62,365 bases of DNA from Algoriphagus sp. (lineage in GTDB: Bacteria > Bacteroidota > Bacteroidia > Cytophagales > Cyclobacteriaceae): positions 1 through 62,365 of the forward strand of contig NZ_JAUXYL010000013.1 of assembly GCF_030694375.1 (NCBI RefSeq). Direction: 5' to 3'. Positions 57,701-62,365 of the stretch are shown here, one piece after another. Both the position numbers and the translations under genes were made by a program. Each line of letters begins with the position of its first letter. The first letter of the stretch is position 1. Under the pieces are notes generated by a model. It was not told the DNA's origin. It did no database searches and saw nothing but the letters and a program-made list of their open reading frames with translations.

Positions 57701-60700
57701 TCAAAGAAAAGCCGAAGCTCCTCTTCCTGTTGTTTTCGTTTGATTTCCTTACCCAGAAAATCTTTGAGGGTGTTAAAAATCAGGATGCTGTTTTGATCAT
57801 GACCAAGATTTTTATCCGAAAACAAAATCAATACACCCAATACCTGATCTCCGAAAATTACGGGAAGTCCAATTGCCGATCTATATCCAAACTTTTTTGC
57901 TCCTTCCTTTCTGATAAACTCGCTATGGTTCTCCAGTTCTTCCCATAATTGATTTTCTGAAGATTTCCACACCTTTCCTGGAAGTCCCTCTCCAAGGGAA
58001 AGTCGCTCCAAAATCACTGGATCTCCATAGAAACCTTGATGGCTTGGAAGTTTCAAGTGATTGGCTGCCAAAATCAATCGAGAATTTTCAAGTCCTGACA
58101 ACCAAAATTCTGCAGCGACATAGGCTCCCTTATCGGATAGCAGGCGAATTAATTCGGTCAGTAGCTCTCCTAGACTAGCCTGACCCTTGAAAATCTCCAT
58201 GACTTCACGCTGAAGCTCCTTGCTGATTTGTTCGGTTTTCAGGACACTTTGGTCCCGCAGGACCCCAATCATTCGAATTGGAGCACCATTTTCGTCACGG
58301 ATCATGTATCCGATTTCTTCTATGTAGGCATAGGAACCGTCCGATTTCTTAATTCTAAACTCATTGGTCCATTTATTCTGGCTTGAATCTTTCAAAAATT
58401 CCTGCCATTGTTTCTCTTTTACTCCCACATCATCAGGATGCATCATCGCTACCCAATCGTCCAAGGTGAATGTTTTTTGAGAAAAATCATGACCAAATAC
58501 TCTGAAAAAGCTTTCCCCCCAAGCAAAGCGATTTTGAGCGACATCCCAGTCGAAGATCGCCTCATTGGTAGATTTGTTGATCAATTCGTAGCGCTCATTG
58601 TTAAGCCTGATTTTCTCCAAATAGCCAAACTTAGCCACAAGGATTGTCACCAACGTGGATGTTCGCTCCAGTACTTGCAGCTCTTTCTCCTCTATTGGTT
58701 TGGCATGTGGAAAATAATTGGCCAATGTGGCTACCACATTTCCTTCTGAATTAACTATCGGGAAAGACCAGCAGGCTCCGATTGAGAACTCCTTAGCTAA
58801 GTCACTATACTTCTCCCATCGTTTATCCTGAAATACATCCTCTACGATCACTTTTTGTTTTAAAAAAGCTGCAGTACCACAAGATCCTTGATTTTCACCA
58901 ATCGGGAGCCCTTCCAGTATTTTCAACAATTTCTTGTCAAGGGAAGGAGATACAAAGTTGGCCAGTTTTGAATTTTCAATCCTCATAATTGAAGCCTTCA
59001 TCCCCGGCAGCAGTACTTCCAAGTCACTGAGGTATTTAAAAAATAAATCTCTTTCGACGGCATTTTCGGAAATACTTGCTTGCATTACCTCTCTTTCGAT
59101 TTGATCTAGCCTATTGTCAAAATGCTCCCGTGTCACATCTTTCAGTGCTCCCACTACTCTCACCGGATTCCCCGACTCATCTCTCAACAGGATTGCCTTG
59201 TCTTTGACTATGGCATATCGGCCATCGCCTTGGCGAAGCCTAAATTCACGCGTCCATACTTCTTTTTCCTTTTGACCAAGAATCATCCTAAAATCATGAA
59301 TTACCTGATTTCGATCTTCGGGGTGAATCAATGAATTAATTAAGTCATTGTTTTGATCTTCAGAACGTATTTCAATTCCAAAATTTTCCCGAAACCCGGC
59401 TGACAAAAAGAGATTTTTGGTTTGAGGATCAAAATCCCAAATACTTTCAGAACCTGCCCTTAAAACCAGTTCAAAGCGTTCATTGCTTGCCTTCAATTGA
59501 TGCTGGACGGTAAGTACTTCGGTCACATCGACCGAATTGATTACAATTCCCTGAATATCCGGATCAGCAAGGAGATTGGTGCCTACACTTTGAATCCAGC
59601 GCCAACCGTCGTTTTTATGTTTGAATCGATATGGGAAGGATTTGATCTGCTTTGCTTCCACTATTGTGGAAAACTCAGCGATAATCCCGGGGAGATCATC
59701 GGGATGAATGAATTCAAAAGAATTTTTGCCCAATAGCTCTTCGACAGACAATCCAAGATAGGAAGGATAGTTTGGGCTTAGGTAGTGATAATTCCCCTCC
59801 AAATCCAAAATACAAACCAGATCCGCTCCTTCTTGCGCCAAGGTCCTAAAAAGCTTTTCACGCTGGATCAGCCTATTATTGGCCAAAACCTCCTCTGTTA
59901 CATCTTTGAAATTATCGATGATCCCATTGATAACCGGGTCGTGAAGCATGTTGGTAATTGTGGCGGAAAGGTATCGCCAGCTTCCATCTTTATGAAGAAC
60001 ACGGGAGGTATGGCCTTCCACAGGAATCCCGGGGTTTTCAAGCGAAATTTTCATTCGTTTGCCCATCTCTTCTAAGTCATCAGGATGAACCAGAGAATTC
60101 AGGTTCAAGTTAAGCGCCTCCGCCTCGGTATACCCCAAAACCCGTTGAATAGAACCCGAAACATAGCTTGGACTGCCGTCCAATCCAATTATTGCAATCG
60201 CATCATCACTGTTTTCGATCAGCTTTTTGAATCGTTTCTCTCGAAGGTACAATTGCTCACTAGCGGTGACTTGGGCGGTGATATCAGTGTGAGTCCCAAA
60301 CATCGTAAGCGGCTTACCCGCCTCGTCCCAATTCATGATCTGCCCCCGATCTAGAATCCACACCCAATGCCCTTTTTTGTGCCTCATTCTCACCTCACAT
60401 TCATAGAGCCCCTTTTGGGAATTGAGGTAGTGGTAGAGAATGTCATTAGAAGATGTTAAATCTTCAGGATGGACAAATTGATTTCTGGTCTCCCGGTTGA
60501 TTGTACCCAATTCCTCCAAGGTATATCCGATCATTTCTGCCCAACCTCTGCTGTAGATCAATAGGTCTGAAGTAATATGCCATTCCCAGGTTCCTACTTG
60601 GGTGGCATCAATGATATTCCAAAGTCGTTTACGCTCCTCTTCCAGGCGGTTTTCTATTTGGATGAGATCAAGTTTGCTTTTCTTCAGCTCACAAATTCTC

Positions 60701-61137
60701 ACGACTTGATTGGCCAGAATTTGAAGCGACTTCAGATTTTCAGCAGAGAGTTCTCTCGGCTCATAATCCAGTACACAAAGTGCCCCAAAAGGAATTCCCG
60801 AAGTGGAAGTCAGCGGGATTCCGGCATAAAAGACCACTCCTATCTGAGTGACTAAAGTATTTTCCTTAAACCGGGGATCTTCTCGAGCATCCCTGACAAT
60901 CATCACTTGATTTGGATTTAATAGCGCATGGCTACAAAAAGAATCCTCAAGTGAAATTTCTTTGAGATCTAGGCCATGTTGGGATTTGAAAAGCTGCTTT
61001 TCAGTATTCAGAATAGTGATCAGCGATGCAGGAACTTGACAGATCGTGGAAGCTAGTGCCGTGACCTCATCAAATTCTTTCTCGGGCGCTTCAGCCAAAA
61101 GATCAAACAAATGAGGGGAAATTGGGCTATTCTCCAT
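54799..61137 (-). CDS. Giant multi-PAS/GAF sensor histidine kinase
   Basis: 2112 residues, no membrane helix or signal peptide. In order by eye: GAF (20-160); PAS units near 175, 300, 425 and 550; GAF (680-825, with MKASIMRIENSKLANFV); PAS near 830; GAF (960-1110, with AEFWLSGLENSRLILAANHL); PAS units near 1115, 1240, 1365, 1495, 1620 and 1740; HisKA (ELEQFAYVASHDLQEPLRMV near 1890); HATPase (LIGNALKYSKQD, NGLGIKEEYFDK, GTGIGLAIVKKI). That is about 11 PAS and 3 GAF modules and one transmitter. It probably integrates several small-molecule or redox signals in the cytoplasm. Its own regulator gene is reduced to a stub, so it may use the regulator at 52782. Confidence 0.93.
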   Translation of the reverse strand: MENSPISPHLFDLLAEAPEKEFDEVTALASTICQVPASLITILNTEKQLFKSQHGLDLKEISLEDSFCSHALLNPNQVMIVRDAREDPRFKENTLVTQIGVVFYAGIPLTSTSGIPFGALCVLDYEPRELSAENLKSLQILANQVVRICELKKSKLDLIQIENRLEEERKRLWNIIDATQVGTWEWHITSDLLIYSRGWAEMIGYTLEELGTINRETRNQFVHPEDLTSSNDILYHYLNSQKGLYECEVRMRHKKGHWVWILDRGQIMNWDEAGKPLTMFGTHTDITAQVTASEQLYLREKRFKKLIENSDDAIAIIGLDGSPSYVSGSIQRVLGYTEAEALNLNLNSLVHPDDLEEMGKRMKISLENPGIPVEGHTSRVLHKDGSWRYLSATITNMLHDPVINGIIDNFKDVTEEVLANNRLIQREKLFRTLAQEGADLVCILDLEGNYHYLSPNYPSYLGLSVEELLGKNSFEFIHPDDLPGIIAEFSTIVEAKQIKSFPYRFKHKNDGWRWIQSVGTNLLADPDIQGIVINSVDVTEVLTVQHQLKASNERFELVLRAGSESIWDFDPQTKNLFLSAGFRENFGIEIRSEDQNNDLINSLIHPEDRNQVIHDFRMILGQKEKEVWTREFRLRQGDGRYAIVKDKAILLRDESGNPVRVVGALKDVTREHFDNRLDQIEREVMQASISENAVERDLFFKYLSDLEVLLPGMKASIMRIENSKLANFVSPSLDKKLLKILEGLPIGENQGSCGTAAFLKQKVIVEDVFQDKRWEKYSDLAKEFSIGACWSFPIVNSEGNVVATLANYFPHAKPIEEKELQVLERTSTLVTILVAKFGYLEKIRLNNERYELINKSTNEAIFDWDVAQNRFAWGESFFRVFGHDFSQKTFTLDDWVAMMHPDDVGVKEKQWQEFLKDSSQNKWTNEFRIKKSDGSYAYIEEIGYMIRDENGAPIRMIGVLRDQSVLKTEQISKELQREVMEIFKGQASLGELLTELIRLLSDKGAYVAAEFWLSGLENSRLILAANHLKLPSHQGFYGDPVILERLSLGEGLPGKVWKSSENQLWEELENHSEFIRKEGAKKFGYRSAIGLPVIFGDQVLGVLILFSDKNLGHDQNSILIFNTLKDFLGKEIKRKQQEEELRLFFESAPEILAIASPNGYFTKVNPAFCELLGYTMDELTHVPFENFLHPDDIKSTVQEFSETISADRKANNFTNRYRAKSGDYRYISWNSSDIFGQDGYVFAYGRDVTEFKKLENLLDTATKMARLGAWEVDFSKPLQSWSKITQEIFETSYDFYPTLEEGINFYREDYREFIQEKVQNAITFGENFDFEVPIITAKGNERWVRSIGEAEFVEGTCTRIFGSIQDIHDRKQVEDRLKSVSDNIPGVIFQYVLRPDGTDELRFVSQGSKLIWGLDPRECIEDISKVWSQIIPAGDLELVQKSIMDSATSLDNWSCEWRNLTPEGKIRWHQGIGTPRRQSDGSIVWDSLIMDVTDRKNLENLLEQSARMSKIGSWEVDLISNPLQLNWSATVREILEVDSAAGLPLEEAYQVYLGESKIRAMATMNDLINHGVAFDAEFLLMTSKGNQKWIRCIGQADTINGKVNRVYGSFQDIHKRKITELNLLSLFEEKNKILESIGDAFFAVDREFTVTYWNHMSEKLLRTPREIILGKNLWDVFPGEINKLSHQNYSLAMETGQVIYFEDYYAPINTWFSISIYPSDSGLTVYFKDVTLAKQTEERIRLSNERFERVVEATNDAIWDYQIEEDNLFWGKGFYTLFGYNPEVINPDFEFLISCIHPDDRQRISSTIQTLMGDGKTRSWNEEYRFKKADGTYAVVMDRATFIRDEVGTPLRAIGAMIDITERKAYEQSLQELNSSLEIQAKELAVSNAELEQFAYVASHDLQEPLRMVSSFLSLLERKHKDQLDEKALQYIGFAIDGAVRMRRIILDLLEYSRVGKQNSRLEWVQLPSVVEEIKQLQRKIIQEKKAEIKFEGIETLWTFKPPLLQIMQNLIGNALKYSKQDVAPEISILAIDLPGCWQISVSDNGLGIKEEYFDKIFILFQRLHRKEEYEGTGIGLAIVKKIVEGLGGKIWVESEYQKGSIFHFTIAKPTA

Positions 61138-61280
61138 ATTAAAAGATAAAGGAAAAAATTGATTTACAAATTATATTGGGTATTTAGTGAAAATAAGAGA
61201 TATCACCAAACAATCTTACGGTAGAGGTATAAATACATTTGATTTGGAAAGGCAAGTATTCTTGTCTTCAACTAACTGAT

Positions 61281-62099
61281 CTAGTTAATTTGGATTTTTT
61301 TGATTTCCGGATTTGGGGAGGCATCTTTTCCAATGAGCACATTTAGGTAGCTTTGGGCGTGGATAGGCTGATCCGTGTTGATGTAGTCGACACCCATTTC
61401 GTAGAATTCCTTCCAGGCGGAATTACTATCAGGTGAAGCCCAAAACCGAACCGGTTTATTGAAGGAATGGACTAAATGGATGAACTCCAATAGCTTCTCC
61501 CTATCCGCTTCGCCCATACTACCTTCCCCATTCCAATTCGAAAATTGTCTAAAACTCAAACTGACCATCCCGATCTTTTCCCAAGGGAGGTCGGCTGTTA
61601 AGGTTTTGCTCTGGTAATCAAAAAATACCCATTCAGGATACTTGATGTAATCCTCCGGCTTCGGCCTGTTTCCTGAGATAATCAGTTTCAAACCTCCGGG
61701 ATTTTGAGTGGAGTAAAGGATTTCTTCAAAAGCTTGCGAATCATTTACTACCTGATCCAGCGTATTGTATCCTTCTGTTTTGCAATCTACGAGGAGGTGG
61801 AAATCAAAATTTTGGATCATTCCTTGTTCTACCGCTTTCTGGATTGGCTCGAAGTAAAGCGAACGAAGTGTCAGTTCGGGTTTAATGCTGGCAACCTCAT
61901 GTGCGACCAGCAATTGGTCGTTTTGCAAAATCACATCCACTTCGATGGATGCGGCACCAGCACCAAATGCTTCCCAAAAAGGGCGTTTTCGCAGGTAATC
62001 ATTGTGGGAATGAAGCTTGAAATCCTGCTGGGAAAAAACCAAAACAGGAAAAAGAAAGGCGATCAGAAAAATGAGTTTTTTAGAATTCTTCATACTCAA
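61281..62099 (-). CDS. Secreted GDPD/PI-PLC-like phosphodiesterase
   Basis: 272 residues (start at 62099, or at the Met at 62093). Signal peptide LIFLIAFLFPVLVFSQ. Domain marks of the PLC-like phosphodiesterase barrel: LHSHNDYLRKRPFWEAF near 28, IEVDVILQNDQLLVAHE near 52 (metal-binding Glu/Asp and His), FHLLVDCKTEG near 100 and the closing MGVDYINTDQP near 240. Likely cleaves a glycerophosphodiester or inositol phosphodiester in the periplasm. Stands alone. Confidence 0.86.
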   Translation of the reverse strand: MSMKNSKKLIFLIAFLFPVLVFSQQDFKLHSHNDYLRKRPFWEAFGAGAASIEVDVILQNDQLLVAHEVASIKPELTLRSLYFEPIQKAVEQGMIQNFDFHLLVDCKTEGYNTLDQVVNDSQAFEEILYSTQNPGGLKLIISGNRPKPEDYIKYPEWVFFDYQSKTLTADLPWEKIGMVSLSFRQFSNWNGEGSMGEADREKLLEFIHLVHSFNKPVRFWASPDSNSAWKEFYEMGVDYINTDQPIHAQSYLNVLIGKDASPNPEIKKIQIN

Positions 62100-62226
62100 A
62101 AATACCTTTATCCTATTAAAATCCGGGAATTGCCAAGTTCATTTTCTCTCTTATTCAAAAAAGATAAATTCCCGGATTGATCTATAGGCAAAGCATCAGA
62201 ATACCTATAAATATTGGGAATTCTAC

Positions 62227-62365
62227 TCACCTAGGCAGTGAAACATAAAAAGTGGATCCTTGACCTTTTTCGGACTCTGCCCAGATTTTCCCTCGGTGTT
62301 TTTCCACAAACTCTTTGCAAAGAATCAATCCAAGGCCTGTCCCTTTTTCATTATTTGTACCTAAA
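62227..62365 (-). CDS. Histidine kinase C-terminus, cut by the window edge
   Basis: The minus strand reads [20 protein letters not shown], then [20 protein letters not shown] and VSLPR before a stop at 62227-62229. This is the G2 box and last strand of an HATPase domain. The 5' part lies outside the window. Confidence 0.88.
   Translation of the reverse strand, partial: LGTNNEKGTGLGLILCKEFVEKHRGKIWAESEKGQGSTFYVSLPR

Overview
The window looks like a chromosome segment of a Bacteroidota bacterium, probably of the Cytophagales (Algoriphagus/Cyclobacteriaceae-like). This is inferred from the protein style: AraC regulators with short C-terminal HTH domains, DUF4440 proteins, a Reg_prop/Y_Y_Y sensor, a long type II-C Cas9 with a 46-nt repeat, DUF4397, and the near absence of Shine-Dalgarno sites. 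No rRNA or tRNA gene was seen.

Left part (1-29650): a minus-strand operon moaA-moeA-tauE makes molybdenum cofactor precursors. It is followed by a long plus-strand accessory region rich in molybdenum hydroxylases (two small [2Fe-2S] subunits and three large molybdopterin subunits with Tat-lipoprotein signals), aldo/keto reductases, a type B carboxylesterase, an alpha/beta hydrolase, a flavodoxin, DUF4440 proteins and AraC regulators. The sets at 7179-9913 and 25548-28283 are paralogous copies. Together they look like a periplasmic oxidation/reduction module for carbonyl or N-heterocyclic compounds, with Moco made by the neighbouring operon; the substrate cannot be read from sequence. Several broken genes lie between: a DUF4440 pseudogene, an AraC remnant, a signal-peptide stub, a truncated DNA methyltransferase/specificity fragment and another fragment beside it.

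Middle (30000-36000): an AsmA-like protein, an atypical pyruvate kinase flanked by dispersed repeats, and a DUF4397 lipoprotein.

CRISPR region (36059-49912): a large type II-C locus. The array has 63 repeats of 46 bp and 62 spacers of 29-30 bp. An intact IS21-family element (istA, istB) lies inside repeat 26 with a 5-bp target duplication. The cas operon runs on the minus strand as cas9, a REP-associated tyrosine transposase (RAYT) gene, cas1, cas2. The RAYT starts 3 nt after the cas9 stop. A plus-strand tracrRNA lies upstream of cas9. Palindromic REP-like elements of the ACCTGTCAGGT type occur on both sides of the cas/tracr module, between RAYT and cas1, and inside the RAYT reading frame.

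Right part (50100-62365): an ECF sigma factor with an anti-sigma-like/beta-barrel partner, a lipoprotein, a histidine kinase plus response regulator, a giant 2112-residue multi-PAS/GAF histidine kinase whose 3' end duplicates the neighbouring kinase (with a leftover stub of the response regulator), a GDPD/PI-PLC-like secreted protein, and the C-terminus of another histidine kinase cut by the window edge.
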